64,000 bases of DNA from Proteobacteria bacterium bin106 (GTDB lineage: Bacteria; Bdellovibrionota_B; Oligoflexia; Oligoflexales; Bin106). The stretch covers positions 1-64,000 of the forward strand of contig MPNI01000008.1 in NCBI GenBank assembly GCA_002238945.1. The letters are read 5' to 3'. Below the pieces are notes generated by a model. It worked only from the letters and a program-made list of their open reading frames with translations, was not told the DNA's origin and made no database searches. This document shows positions 32,923-42,094 of this stretch, one piece after another; position 1 is the stretch's first letter; every line of letters begins with the position of its first letter. Made by a program: the position numbers and the translations under genes.

Positions 32923-34959
32923 TCAAAATTGTAAGATAAGCGATGATTCCACAGCAATTATATTGGCTTTGTCAGCCGTATCTACCAAGACATCTAAAGC
33001 ATTACCCACAAAGAGTATTCCTCCAGCAAGTCCCCATTTTAAGTAATCAGTGAGTGCGATGTCATAGCTAAGATTGACTTCTGTACCGAGGTATCGTCCT
33101 GAATAACCCACAGGGTATGCTTGGTTTTTGGGCATGGCGTAATAATCTTCAGGTAAGTAGTCGTATTTTGAATAATAGAAATACGATTTGACAATGGCTG
33201 GAATTCCCTGATCCTGCATCGCACCAATTACTTTAAGATGAATATTGCCATAGGTGCCGTTGAAGTAAGAATAACCTGTAGAAAAGACATGAGCATTCAC
33301 CACTTGATCACCGGAATAAATGCCATCTATATCCATAATAGAGTTGCGCATGTTAAAAAGAATCAGTGCTGGCTTGAAGTTTTTGTTTAGAGGCAAAGCT
33401 GTGACTTTTTGACTACGTTTTGCTTGAGATAATTCAGCATCATCTCCTTTAAAATATCCCTGAGAATCTCCCGGCGAATATGTGTAACCAAGGGTGACGC
33501 GGTGATGGTTGGTAAGAGTGGGTGATGATGAAGCACCTTGGCTGGGAGAAGGTAGCGAACTTAAGTAAGTTGAAGCTTGGTTTTCATAGGCCTCTTCTTG
33601 CCTTTCTTCTTGCCTCTCTTCTGGGGTGTTGTTTATGTGATCCTGCTCATGGCTCATTTCTGCAGAAGGTGTTGTTTCAGTGTCACCTTTTGTGAGTTGA
33701 TTTTCATCAGAAAAGCTTGGCATCTCTTCAGCTGGCTCTAGATAGGAATCCTCCTCATTGGTATCATCTGTGACTTCGTTGTCTCCACCTTCTTTGTTTT
33801 TTTTATTGTTATTATTATCATCGGTTGTGTCCGTGCTTGCATTGTCAGCAGAGGTGTTTTGAGCCAGTAAAGTGGCCGGTGATGAAGCAGAGGTTGCAAC
33901 ATAAAGACTTTCTTCTAAGACTTCGCTGTTATCTAAGTACGCGTCTTCAGTGGCATCTCTATGACCAAATGGGTAAATGGGAGGATAGGTAAAAGTAAGT
34001 TCAGAGTGCACAGCAAGACTGTTTAAAGTGGATACTTTATTGCGGCGTCCACCGAGCTTTTCCCATGATTTTCCAGAAGCTTCTCCCATACGGATCAACC
34101 CTTCAGCTTCTAAGGAAAAATAGCCCCAATATAGACCTGTAAAGATATCAAAATAACGATCGCCTACTTTGCCAAGAGAGTAAGGGCTGACAGAATCAAG
34201 GTATGCAAAATACAAAGAAATCTGCTTTCTTACAGGCAGACCATCATATATCTGACGATCATCGTAGGATATGGAAGCATAAAGTTGATGGGCATCATCT
34301 TCTTTGTGGAGAGGTGAGCCCTCTCTGAGTTTGTCAGCACCTAAAGATACTCCCAAACGGCGCCATGAACCTGTATTGACATCGCAGGATATGCCATCAA
34401 AGGTGTTTTGTGTGGTATCAAAAGGATCTTGGCCACTATCTAAAAAGATCCCTAGTCCTAGATCACGACCACGTCTTCCCACAGAGAATAAGCAGTAACG
34501 TGTTGCAGCTTCAAAATAGAGTTGAGTCACGGTGGGATTGAGTGGCTTGTACCATCTTTGCTCTGCTGGAGAAGTCAGGTTTTCTTCATAATCGAGCTCA
34601 TAATCACGACTGCTTCCGTAGTGATCTCCCATATATTGCACTGATTTCATTGTGGGCCAGAAACGAATATCACTATACACACTGACAAGATCACCGGGCT
34701 TGACTTCTAAGTTGAGATGAAAATGTTTTTCAGTGGCTTGATAGTCACGAGTGGATGAAGATAGTCCTGCATTGGTGTTGAAATGACGTCCTGAGCGTAT
34801 ACCAGCAGCGCCTGTGGCATCAAAAAAGGTGGCATGTACAGGAGTAGAGGATATAGAAAGATAGAAGACACCCAATAAAGCGATGATAGTGTGATAATTC
34901 TTAAACAGGTATTTGCAGTGGTTATATGTATAATGTGTATAACGATATTTCATGTTCAT
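32923..34959 (-). CDS. Large outer-membrane beta-barrel protein with acidic insert
   Basis: A signal peptide (HTIIALLGVFYLSISSTPVHA) ends near residue 43. The first half has alternating amphipathic strands (FHLNLEVKPGDLVSVYSDIRF, LYFEAATRYCLFSVGRRG, QLYASISYDDRQ, ISLYFAYLDSV). An unstructured segment (about residues 345-480) is rich in Asp, Glu, Asn, Ser and Thr and contains a 12-nt in-frame duplication (EERQ twice). The second half returns to barrel strands (HRVTLGYTYSPGD, VNAHVFSTGYSYF, LGTEVNLSYDIAL) and ends SSLILQF, with the terminal Phe of outer-membrane proteins that is recognised by the BAM complex. I do not recognise the family; a porin-like or alginate-export-like fold is possible. 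Confidence 0.78.
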   Translation of the reverse strand: MNMKYRYTHYTYNHCKYLFKNYHTIIALLGVFYLSISSTPVHATFFDATGAAGIRSGRHFNTNAGLSSSTRDYQATEKHFHLNLEVKPGDLVSVYSDIRFWPTMKSVQYMGDHYGSSRDYELDYEENLTSPAEQRWYKPLNPTVTQLYFEAATRYCLFSVGRRGRDLGLGIFLDSGQDPFDTTQNTFDGISCDVNTGSWRRLGVSLGADKLREGSPLHKEDDAHQLYASISYDDRQIYDGLPVRKQISLYFAYLDSVSPYSLGKVGDRYFDIFTGLYWGYFSLEAEGLIRMGEASGKSWEKLGGRRNKVSTLNSLAVHSELTFTYPPIYPFGHRDATEDAYLDNSEVLEESLYVATSASSPATLLAQNTSADNASTDTTDDNNNNKKNKEGGDNEVTDDTNEEDSYLEPAEEMPSFSDENQLTKGDTETTPSAEMSHEQDHINNTPEERQEERQEEAYENQASTYLSSLPSPSQGASSSPTLTNHHRVTLGYTYSPGDSQGYFKGDDAELSQAKRSQKVTALPLNKNFKPALILFNMRNSIMDIDGIYSGDQVVNAHVFSTGYSYFNGTYGNIHLKVIGAMQDQGIPAIVKSYFYYSKYDYLPEDYYAMPKNQAYPVGYSGRYLGTEVNLSYDIALTDYLKWGLAGGILFVGNALDVLVDTADKANIIAVESSLILQF

Positions 34960-35361
34960 GTAATGACTCTCTCCTGCTGATGGTGGTAATGAATATCTGT
35001 TTTTTTACCTACACTCGTTGTGTGTTCTCGTTGCTTGCGAGGGATTTTATTTCATAGAAAGTGATATGTGTTGTTGTATCATAAACTGATCGAAGAAGCG
35101 GAAGGCTTTGTATATTGTCTTACCTGTATCTTTTGCTTTGTCTTTTTTTAGGGCGTTTTATAGGGGTTATGTAATAGCTCGGCGTGATGGTTACTTATAT
35201 TATATGCATTATATGTATTAATTGTATGTATCGTATGTTTGCTATACGCGCGGGTTGCATGCGCGAGTGCACCACTTTAGCTTAAGCTATCACATATCGC
35301 CATAATTTATAAGTTATAACCACTTCAATACCTAAAAGTACTTTTCAGTCATGAAGTGGTT
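34960..35361. other. Gap between rny and the outer-membrane protein gene
   Basis: This 402-bp gap has no gene. It holds the hairpin directly after the rny stop (35318-35361) and short runs such as tatatgcattatatgtattaattgtatgtat near 35200. It must contain the promoter of the outer-membrane protein gene. Confidence 0.5.
35318..35361 (-). terminator. Hairpin directly after rny
   Basis: On the minus strand AACCACTTCA and TGAAGTGGTT (35318-35327 and 35352-35361) form a perfect 10-bp stem. The loop holds the palindrome AAAAGTACTTTT. The stem abuts the rny stop codon, but the downstream tract (ATAACTTATAA) is only weakly T-rich. Confidence 0.5.
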
Positions 35362-36933
35362 TTATGTGGCAAAATCCACATACTTGCTCTCTCTAAGTAA
35401 TGAAACCTTGACCCTTCCTGGAAAGGCTAACTCGCTGCGGATCTTTGAGGCTATAGAAAAAGAGAGAGCATTCATGTCTTCATCAGCTACAGCATCAGGA
35501 TCTACCATAACACGTACTTCGCGTCCTGCTTGAAAAGCGAGAACTCTTTGGACACCTTCAAAAGAGCGTACCAATTCTTCCATGTCTTCGAGACGTTTGA
35601 TATGAGAATTGAGGCCATCTTGTCTGATGCCCATTCTTGATTCTGAGAGGATATTAGCAGCACTGAGACATACGGTGAGGACTCTTGCTTGATTGAGGTC
35701 TTCGTTGAGATGGTTTTCGATGGCATGAACAATATCGCTGTGTTCTCCATAGCGAGAGCACAGCTTCGCACCTAAGTGGGTATGATGTCCTTCATCTTCT
35801 TGATCCACAGCTTTGCCAATATCATGCAAGAGACCAGCTCGTTTGGCATATTTATGGGGTATGCCAATTTCCACAGCGATCATGCCCGCTATGCGTGCTG
35901 TTTCCACGCAATGTTGTAATACCGAATGTTTATGGAACACTTTGAACTTGAGATGGCCTAGATAAGTAAGAAGATCTGGATGTAAGTCTGTAATGCCTAC
36001 ATCTAAAGCAGCTTGCTCACCATGATCTTTTAATGTTTGATCAAATTCTTTTGTGACTTTGATGGCTGTTTCTTCAATGCGTGCAGGATGGATGCGTCCA
36101 TCATCCATAAGACGTTCAAGGGTGATTTTAGCAATTTCTCGGCGAATGGGATTAAAGCACGATAATATCACGGCTTCAGGAGTATCATCGATGATGATAT
36201 CCACTCCTGTGGCTTGTTCAATGGCTTGGATGTTGCGCCCTTCCCTACCGATGATCCGTCCTTTCATGTCTTCACTCGGTAGTGATACCACACTCACAGT
36301 GGCATCACTGACAAATTCTCCTGCTTGTCTCTGTATAGCCAAAGCGATGATATGTTGAGCTTTGGCCTTGGCACTGGCTCGAGTGGCTGCTTCAATTTCT
36401 TCAATTTTTTTCTGAGCTTCTTGTTTGGCTTGAGCTTCAATGGTGGTAATGAGAGCGCTCTTAGCCTCTTCAGTGGACATTTGAGATATTTTTTCAAGAA
36501 TGGATTGATGTTCTTCAATCATTTTTTCCAGTTGGGCAGAGCGTCTATCGTAGCTTTTTTGGCGGTTAAGCAAAGATTTTTCTTTGTTTTCAAGGTCACG
36601 TTCACGCTCAGACAGTTGATCCGATTTTTGGTGTAAAGATTGTTCTCGGGTGCGGGCTTCTTGCTCGAGCTTAAGGTAATCTTCACGCTTCTTTTTGGCT
36701 TCAGCCTCAAATTGTCTCCGGTTTTTTTTAGCCTCATCTTTGGCTTTTTTAAGAGAAACTTTGATCAGTCGATCAGCTTCGATATGGGCTTCACTGATGA
36801 TTTTTTGAGAATCATTCTTGGCTTTTGTGAGTGCTTGCGCTAATTTTTTGCGGTGGATAATAACACCCAACACCACAAAACCTATAAAGACACCGATAAA
36901 AATAACATAATTGTATTGCAAAAAACCCTCCAA
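35362..36933 (-). CDS. rny: Ribonuclease Y
   Basis: RNase Y is a membrane-anchored endoribonuclease that starts mRNA decay. The N-terminal membrane helix is YVIFIGVFIGFVVLGVII, followed by a long Lys/Glu-rich coiled coil (residues 30-190), a KH domain with GRIIGREGRNIQAIE and an HD domain with LLHDIGKAVDQEDEGHH and DIVHAIENH. The C-terminal domain ends KVSLLRESKYVDFA. The length of 523 and the domain order are typical. It lies on the same strand as pal but is separated by about 960 bp that contain two minus-strand hairpins, so it is likely transcribed on its own. Confidence 0.97.
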   Translation of the reverse strand: MEGFLQYNYVIFIGVFIGFVVLGVIIHRKKLAQALTKAKNDSQKIISEAHIEADRLIKVSLKKAKDEAKKNRRQFEAEAKKKREDYLKLEQEARTREQSLHQKSDQLSERERDLENKEKSLLNRQKSYDRRSAQLEKMIEEHQSILEKISQMSTEEAKSALITTIEAQAKQEAQKKIEEIEAATRASAKAKAQHIIALAIQRQAGEFVSDATVSVVSLPSEDMKGRIIGREGRNIQAIEQATGVDIIIDDTPEAVILSCFNPIRREIAKITLERLMDDGRIHPARIEETAIKVTKEFDQTLKDHGEQAALDVGITDLHPDLLTYLGHLKFKVFHKHSVLQHCVETARIAGMIAVEIGIPHKYAKRAGLLHDIGKAVDQEDEGHHTHLGAKLCSRYGEHSDIVHAIENHLNEDLNQARVLTVCLSAANILSESRMGIRQDGLNSHIKRLEDMEELVRSFEGVQRVLAFQAGREVRVMVDPDAVADEDMNALSFSIASKIRSELAFPGRVKVSLLRESKYVDFAT

Positions 36934-36980
36934 GGTCTAAAGCCTAAACAAGGCTATATGTAGAAAAATATACAAAAACA

Positions 36981-37015
36981 GGGCTTTCCTCCTTTCTTAG
37001 GAAGAAAGCCCTGAT
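36981..37015 (-). terminator. Minus-strand hairpin with T-tract upstream of rny
   Basis: CAGGGCTTTC and GAAAGCCCTG form a perfect 10-bp stem, with a purine-rich loop. On the minus strand it is followed by TTTTTG, so it looks like an intrinsic terminator or attenuator about 45 bp before the rny start. Confidence 0.65.
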
Positions 37016-37035
37016 CAACTTTATTCTTGAGTTAT

Positions 37036-37080
37036 AAAAAAAGGTTAGCAATATGGCCACATAATGTGGCTTATGGCTAA
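37036..37080 (-). terminator. Minus-strand Rho-independent terminator
   Basis: TTAGC/GCTAA, ATA/TAT and GCCACAT/ATGTGGC pair in one long hairpin, followed on the minus strand by CC and eight T. This is a strong intrinsic terminator, implying an unannotated minus-strand transcript upstream. Confidence 0.85.
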
Positions 37081-37205
37081 GTCCTCTTCTTAGTATGTTG
37101 GAAACATCGTAACTTCATAGACATTTTATCTGTGTCATCATCTGAATACATCAGCGTCATGGCGTTATGTGCAGAAACGACTCGTGATGAAAAAGATAGA
37201 TTCAT
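37077..37205 (-). CDS. Possible 42-residue protein before a terminator
   Basis: An ATG at 37205 opens 42 codons that end in TAG at 37077-37079, exactly at the base of the terminator hairpin. GAAGG lies about 8 nt upstream as ribosome binding site. The product (starts MNLSFSSRVVSAHNAM, ends HTKKRT) has a basic C-terminus and matches nothing I know. The same transcript could instead be a small RNA of about 150 nt, as a TTGAAG / TATCTT pair with about 17 bp spacing occurs just upstream (about 37190-37220). Confidence 0.25.
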   Translation of the reverse strand: MNLSFSSRVVSAHNAMTLMYSDDDTDKMSMKLRCFQHTKKRT

Positions 37206-37891
37206 GACAAATGCCTTCAAAAAAGCTATGGTATTTCTTAACAAATTCTAATCATGCTTTATTGGTTCACAATGCCTCACAAGGACACGTTAACTAATAA
37301 AGCGATGCTATGAGAGTTGTTTTCTGTGATACATGCATTGCGCGTGAGCCCTAGCTCATAGTCGTTAGTTGAGAGAAGCCTGTATAGTTAATGCTTTATG
37401 CTTGTGGATGCTTGATACGTGATGCTTTGCTATCTGGTTTGCTCATGTTTTGTGGTATGTCTGGTGTTCTCTTTGTTTGGTTTGTTTGCCCTGTCTTACC
37501 TAAGACATATTGTGGGTAAGGCTGTATAGGTAAAGAGATGTACTTTTTTCCTGCTTCTTGCTCATGAGGCTGTTTATGTCTATGTGTTCTATATGTTTTA
37601 AGTCTTATGCAACGTACTCAATTAACTATCAGTTTCACTTATCTATGTATTTTTTAGTCGTTTTTTATATGAGATTGAGATGTACTAGGGGGCTCTTAGG
37701 GCTTTTATGGATAACATGATGAAATGTTCAGAAGTGGCTTATTAGTTTCTTATTAGTTTGTAAATATGACATATATGATGATTTATGGGTGGTTTGGCGT
37801 AATAGGTAAAAGAAATACGGTTTGTTGAACATTGATCAAGTTGAGTTGTATACACGCGTGATGTTATTCACAGAAAGTCATAGCCCGGTTA

Positions 37892-38494
37892 TTAGTTTTG
37901 TTGAATAACAAACTCAACACGTCGATTTTGCGACCAAGCAAATTCATCGTTTCCTATGATCGCAGGTCTTTCTTCTCCAAAAGATATGGTAGATAGACGA
38001 TTATCCTCCACACCAAGATTGACTAAGAAGTTCTTTACAGATAAAGCACGTCTTTCTCCAAGGGCAAGGTTGTATTCCACTGTGCCACGATCGTCACAGT
38101 GTCCTTCAATTTGCAGCATAGCTAGAGGATTGTCTTTAAGATAAGTGGCTAGCTTACCTAACTCAATTTCTGACTCTGCATTGACCTGGTAGTTATCCAA
38201 GGCAAAGTAGACAGGAGAAGGCCCGGCATACATTTCCACATCCTCGCCTCCTGAAAACGAGGAAAGGTCTTCTTCAGCAGTTTCTTCTTCGGGTGCGGGA
38301 TCAACAAAACCACCTGGATCGACTGGGTCTGTGTCTAAATCGTCAGTACTTAAGGCAGTCCCATCCACCACCTCACTGACTTCTGTCTCATCATCTGTAG
38401 TACATTGTACGAAAGCAAAAGTGCAGCACAGTAGCATTACCTTAGTCCACTTAGTAGTCCACGAGTGCTTTGTTTTCCATAAAGATATAAACAT
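37892..38494 (-). CDS. pal: Peptidoglycan-associated lipoprotein Pal (OmpA-type C-terminus)
   Basis: Pal anchors the outer membrane to peptidoglycan with the Tol system. The ATG at 38494 is preferred because AAAGGAG lies about 10 nt upstream; the open frame continues further but without a ribosome binding site. The signal sequence VMLLCCTFAFVQC ends at a cysteine, though Gln at the -1 position is unusual for a lipobox. An acidic linker (Asp, Glu and Pro-rich) follows. The C-terminal OmpA/Pal domain contains VYFALDNYQVN, LQIEGHCDDRGTVEYNLALG, RALSVKNFLVNLGV, and ends SQNRRVEFVI. Length and domain order fit Pal. No tol genes are adjacent. Confidence 0.92.
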   Translation of the reverse strand: MFISLWKTKHSWTTKWTKVMLLCCTFAFVQCTTDDETEVSEVVDGTALSTDDLDTDPVDPGGFVDPAPEEETAEEDLSSFSGGEDVEMYAGPSPVYFALDNYQVNAESEIELGKLATYLKDNPLAMLQIEGHCDDRGTVEYNLALGERRALSVKNFLVNLGVEDNRLSTISFGEERPAIIGNDEFAWSQNRRVEFVIQQN

Positions 38495-38551
38495 ACAGGC
38501 CAACTCCTTTAACAAGTTTATATAAGCCAAAAATACTTTAAAAGTACACAT

Positions 38552-38599
38552 TTTATATTTTAATTTATATTTTAATTTATATTTTAATATATATTTTAA
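38552..38599. repeat. Tandem repeat, 12 bp x 4, AT-only
   Basis: Three identical copies of tttatattttaa and a fourth with two changes lie about 60 bp upstream of the pal start. It may alter promoter geometry by copy-number change. Confidence 0.9.
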
Positions 38600-38841
38600 T
38601 ATTGTAACTAACTCAGTAATATTTTTTCATGTTTTTTCTCAGAGGCTAGTTCTTCGTTTTCACGGGATAGCTATATAGATGTTCTCTTTCTCTCTCTATA
38701 TTTCTATCTATATCTTTTTGTTCGCTTTCTTTATTCATGTTATGAATCGTTTAACCGCATGATGGTTTTTTAAAAAATAGGTGTTGATGAGGGTATCGAT
38801 TCTTTTCAAGGTTTGTTTATTTTGTTTGATTGTGTTCTTGT

Positions 38842-38877
38842 CTTATACCTCATCCTATACCTTATCCTATACCTCAT
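38842..38877. repeat. Tandem repeat, 12 bp x 3
   Basis: Three copies of cctatacctcat (each with at most one difference) lie between the gcvP end and pal, followed by a partial copy. Confidence 0.85.
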
Positions 38878-38975
38878 CATACCTCATTTATACATGTTCA
38901 TGTTATTGAAAAAGATTAACATGCTGCAAAGAGGAGTTCAACTATACATCACATAAAAACTCACCTATATAGATG

Positions 38976-41906
38976 CTAGGATGAGGTTTCTTCATAAGCT
39001 TCCATCGGTTCACAAGCACAGATAAGGGAACGATCTCCGTGGGCGTTATCGATGCGTGAAGTTGATGGCCAAAACTTGTTGGTGGCTAAATAAGGAAGAG
39101 GCATGGTAGCTGTCTTGCGTGAATAGGGATAAGGCCATTCATCTTCGCTTAATAAAGACCAAGGATGAGGGGCATTTTTGAGAGGGTTATTATCTGTTGG
39201 CCATTCTCCTTTTTCTACTTTAGCTATTTCTTTGCGAATATGGAGCATAGCGGTAATGAAGCGATCGATTTCTTCAGCAGATTCACTTTCGGTTGGCTCC
39301 ACCATCATGGTTCCTGGGATGGGAAAAGAAATGGTGGGAGCATGAAAGCCGTAGTCCATTAAGCGTTTGGCAATATCTTCTACGTTGATGGTGGTGGTTT
39401 TTGTGATATCTCTTAGGTCAAATAAACACTCATGAGCCACATAACCTTGTTTGCCTTTATAGAGTACGCAATAAGCATTTTGAAGCTTTTGAGCTATGTA
39501 ATTGGCACTGAGTATAGCTGTTTCTGTGGCTTTACGTAATCCCTGAGCTCCCATCATGGTGATGTACATCCAAGGGATAGTCAAGATGAGAGGAGAACCA
39601 TAGGCTGCAGCAGAAACAGCAAAATCCGTGGTTTGTTGCGGATTTTGTATGCCGATGGTGTAAGGGTTTTTAGGTAGATAGGGAGCAAGGTGGCTTGCCA
39701 CAGCAATGGGTCCAGCACCAGGTCCTCCACCGCCATGAGGGATACAGAACGTTTTATGGAGATTGAGATGACAGACATCTATGCCGTATTCTCCTGGACG
39801 ACAGACTTCCAGTTGGGCGTTGAGATTAGCACCATCTAAATATACCTGAGCACCAACATCATGAAGCATCTGGCACAATCGTGTGATATGGGGTTCAAAG
39901 ACTCCATGGGTGGAAGGATACGTCACCATAAGACAGGCCACTTGATGGCCATATTGAGTGAGTTTTTCTGTTACAGAATCATGATCGATATTGCCATGAT
40001 GATCACATTTCACCACCACCACCTTCAGACCAGCCATAACTGCAGAGGCAGGATTGGTACCATGGGCTGAAGAGGGAATCAAGCAAATCTGTCGTGTATG
40101 TGCCTCACCTTTTGATGCAAAGTATTGCTTGATCACCATCAGTCCTGCCAGTTCTCCTTGAGCTCCTGAGTTGGGTTGGAGTGATAAAGCGGCCATGCCC
40201 GTAAGATTGGCGAGCATGTTTTCTAAGTCGGTGAGCATGGCCATATAACCTGGGATCTGCTCTTTGTTTTGGTGAGGGTGGGCATCGCTGAAAGCAGGCC
40301 ACGAAAGAGGCTCTAGAGCCGCTGAGCTGGTAAGTTTCATGGTACACGATCCTAAAGGGATCATGGAATGAGTTAAGGAAAGATCTTTGTTTTCGAGGTA
40401 TTTGAGATAGCGCATCAGCTCTATTTCAGAGAATGGTCGAGCAAAGAGCTGTTGATTTAAAAATGTGTGAGAATCTCGTCTTAATGTGGTATCTGTTAAA
40501 GAAACGTGCTGATCAAGTAGCATTGCAAGCTTGTTAGCAGAACATGTGATACCAAAAGCTTCCAGGAGATGATGCATATTTTCGCAGGTGATGGTTTCGC
40601 TAAAAGACATCAGCAGAGCTGAGGGTATGTCTGTGCGGATATTGATGTGTTTTTCTTCGAGTTTTGCAAGAATGCTTGTTCGCTGGTTGATATCATGATC
40701 ATGACCTGAAAAGTCAATATAGAGAGTATCGAAAAAACAAGTATAAGGAAGGTTATAGCCGGCTTCTTTAAGTAAATCTGCACAGACAGTGGCTTTTTTG
40801 TGAATGGTTTGGGCTATATCTATAAGTCCACTACGGCCATGAAAAGCAGCATAGGCTGTAGCCATAGAAGCAAGGAGAGCTTGTGCTGTGCAGATATTTG
40901 AAGTGGCTCGCTCTCTGCGAATATGTTGTTCACGAGTTTGTAAAGCGAGCCGGTAAGCATCTTTGTTGTGCTTGTCTTTAGAACGCCCTACCACACGTCC
41001 TGGCATCCGTCTCTTAAGGGACATGCGTGTGACAAAAAAGGCAGCATGAGGCCCACCATAACCCATGGGTATGCCAAAACGTTGTGATGATCCTAAAGCG
41101 ATATCAAAGCCCATTTCAGCTGGTGGGATCATCAGAGTAAGAGCGAGCAAATCTGTTATGCAAGCAGCTAATCCTTTGCGGCTATGAACAGATGCGGTGA
41201 AGGTGTTGAGATCTTGGCATAGGCCATATGTATTGGGGTACTGGGTGATGCCTCCACAAACCGGGCGTTCTTTTTGACGCAGAAACTCTTCTATTTCAGC
41301 AACCCATAAGTTTACTCCTAAGCCGCAAGCTCGAGAACGTAAGACAGCTAAGGTTTGGGGGTGGATATGAGTATCTACAAAATAGTCAAGTGGTTGGTGT
41401 TTATGGTTTTTGTAAGTGTGTACAGACATGGCCATGGCTTCACAAGCTGCTGTTGCCTCATCCAGTAAAGATGCACTAGCTAGTTCGAGTTTGGTGAGTT
41501 CGCTGCATAGGGTTTGGAAATGAAACAGCATTTCCAAGCGGCCCTGAGAAATCTCTGATTGATAAGGAGTATAAGGGGTGTACCATCCTGGGTTGTTGAG
41601 CAAATAACGTTTGATAGCACTTGGTGTGATGGCTGGGTAGTAGCCCATGCCAATCATTTGACAGTACGTGTGATGGTCTTTGATGTAGCTGTCAAGCTTT
41701 GCCAAAGCTTGACGTTCAGATAGTGGTTCTGGTAGCTTGGAGGGTATTTCGGTATATATTTCATGGGCGACGATTCTTTTGACAAGATCTTGGGTGTCTT
41801 TAACACCCAAATAGGTACACATCTTTTTTCGATCTTGAGCAGAAATGCCAATATGTTGGTCTGCATATGAGGTGCTTGTTAGATCGCCATAAGGGGTGTC
41901 GTTCAT
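38976..41906 (-). CDS. gcvP: Glycine dehydrogenase (decarboxylating), P-protein
   Basis: This PLP enzyme decarboxylates glycine and passes aminomethyl to the lipoyl H-protein in the glycine cleavage system. At 976 residues it is the full-length, single-chain form. Landmarks are IGMGYYPAITPSAIKRYLLN near the N-terminus, YTPYQSEISQGRLE, GGPHAAFF, the mid region GSCTMKLTSSAALEP, PNSGAQGELAGL, PSSAHGTNPASA, and the PLP-lysine loop LNLHKTFCIPHGGGGPG. The C-terminus has PTESESAEEIDRFITAM. The other components (gcvT, gcvH, lpd) are not in the window. I found no glycine riboswitch upstream. It has a strong terminator of the preceding gene just upstream. Confidence 0.97.
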   Translation of the reverse strand: MNDTPYGDLTSTSYADQHIGISAQDRKKMCTYLGVKDTQDLVKRIVAHEIYTEIPSKLPEPLSERQALAKLDSYIKDHHTYCQMIGMGYYPAITPSAIKRYLLNNPGWYTPYTPYQSEISQGRLEMLFHFQTLCSELTKLELASASLLDEATAACEAMAMSVHTYKNHKHQPLDYFVDTHIHPQTLAVLRSRACGLGVNLWVAEIEEFLRQKERPVCGGITQYPNTYGLCQDLNTFTASVHSRKGLAACITDLLALTLMIPPAEMGFDIALGSSQRFGIPMGYGGPHAAFFVTRMSLKRRMPGRVVGRSKDKHNKDAYRLALQTREQHIRRERATSNICTAQALLASMATAYAAFHGRSGLIDIAQTIHKKATVCADLLKEAGYNLPYTCFFDTLYIDFSGHDHDINQRTSILAKLEEKHINIRTDIPSALLMSFSETITCENMHHLLEAFGITCSANKLAMLLDQHVSLTDTTLRRDSHTFLNQQLFARPFSEIELMRYLKYLENKDLSLTHSMIPLGSCTMKLTSSAALEPLSWPAFSDAHPHQNKEQIPGYMAMLTDLENMLANLTGMAALSLQPNSGAQGELAGLMVIKQYFASKGEAHTRQICLIPSSAHGTNPASAVMAGLKVVVVKCDHHGNIDHDSVTEKLTQYGHQVACLMVTYPSTHGVFEPHITRLCQMLHDVGAQVYLDGANLNAQLEVCRPGEYGIDVCHLNLHKTFCIPHGGGGPGAGPIAVASHLAPYLPKNPYTIGIQNPQQTTDFAVSAAAYGSPLILTIPWMYITMMGAQGLRKATETAILSANYIAQKLQNAYCVLYKGKQGYVAHECLFDLRDITKTTTINVEDIAKRLMDYGFHAPTISFPIPGTMMVEPTESESAEEIDRFITAMLHIRKEIAKVEKGEWPTDNNPLKNAPHPWSLLSEDEWPYPYSRKTATMPLPYLATNKFWPSTSRIDNAHGDRSLICACEPMEAYEETSS

Positions 41907-41985
41907 GGATGTTTCTCCTGTGGTGGCTTACTGCTGTGTGTCTTTCTAGGTGTGCAGAAGGTCTATACGTTATCACGTCCATATA

Positions 41986-42031
41986 GAAAAACCACGACTC
42001 AGTACTTAAAGTTTTAAGTGCTAAGTCGTGG
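41986..42031 (-). terminator. Rho-independent terminator of the lipoprotein gene at 42095
   Basis: CCACGACT (41992-41999) and AGTCGTGG (42024-42031) enclose an inner AGTACTTAAA / TTTAAGTGCT stem. On the minus strand GTGG is followed by TTTTTCT. It isolates gcvP from the upstream gene. Confidence 0.9.
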
Positions 42032-42094
42032 CTGGAAGGTTTTTATTATCCTCTTATGGTTGTGTTTTGTTTCTATGTGATTGTGATGTGAGAT

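Larger units (their letters stand above)
36934..37891. other. 958-bp region without a recognised gene
   Basis: Between pal and rny there is no conventional gene. On the minus strand I see a 42-codon frame (37077-37205), a Rho-independent terminator immediately after it (37036-37080), and a second hairpin (36981-37015) before rny. The rest (37210-37890) is T/G-rich on the plus strand and contains no long open frame. I looked for tmRNA, RNase P, SRP and 6S hallmarks and found none. Confidence 0.5.
38495..38975. other. Gap between gcvP and pal with AT repeats
   Basis: This 481-bp gap, between the stop of gcvP and the start of pal on the same strand, carries two tandem repeat arrays (38552-38599 and 38842-38877). 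It should hold the pal promoter. No gene is visible. Confidence 0.5.

Noticed and set aside
37081-37891. tmRNA, RNase P RNA, SRP RNA or 6S RNA between pal and rny
   Set aside because: None of the conserved sequence hallmarks of these RNAs was found on either strand.
41907-42094. Glycine riboswitch upstream of gcvP
   Set aside because: The only structure there is a terminator for the upstream lipoprotein gene. No tandem aptamer-like sequence is seen.
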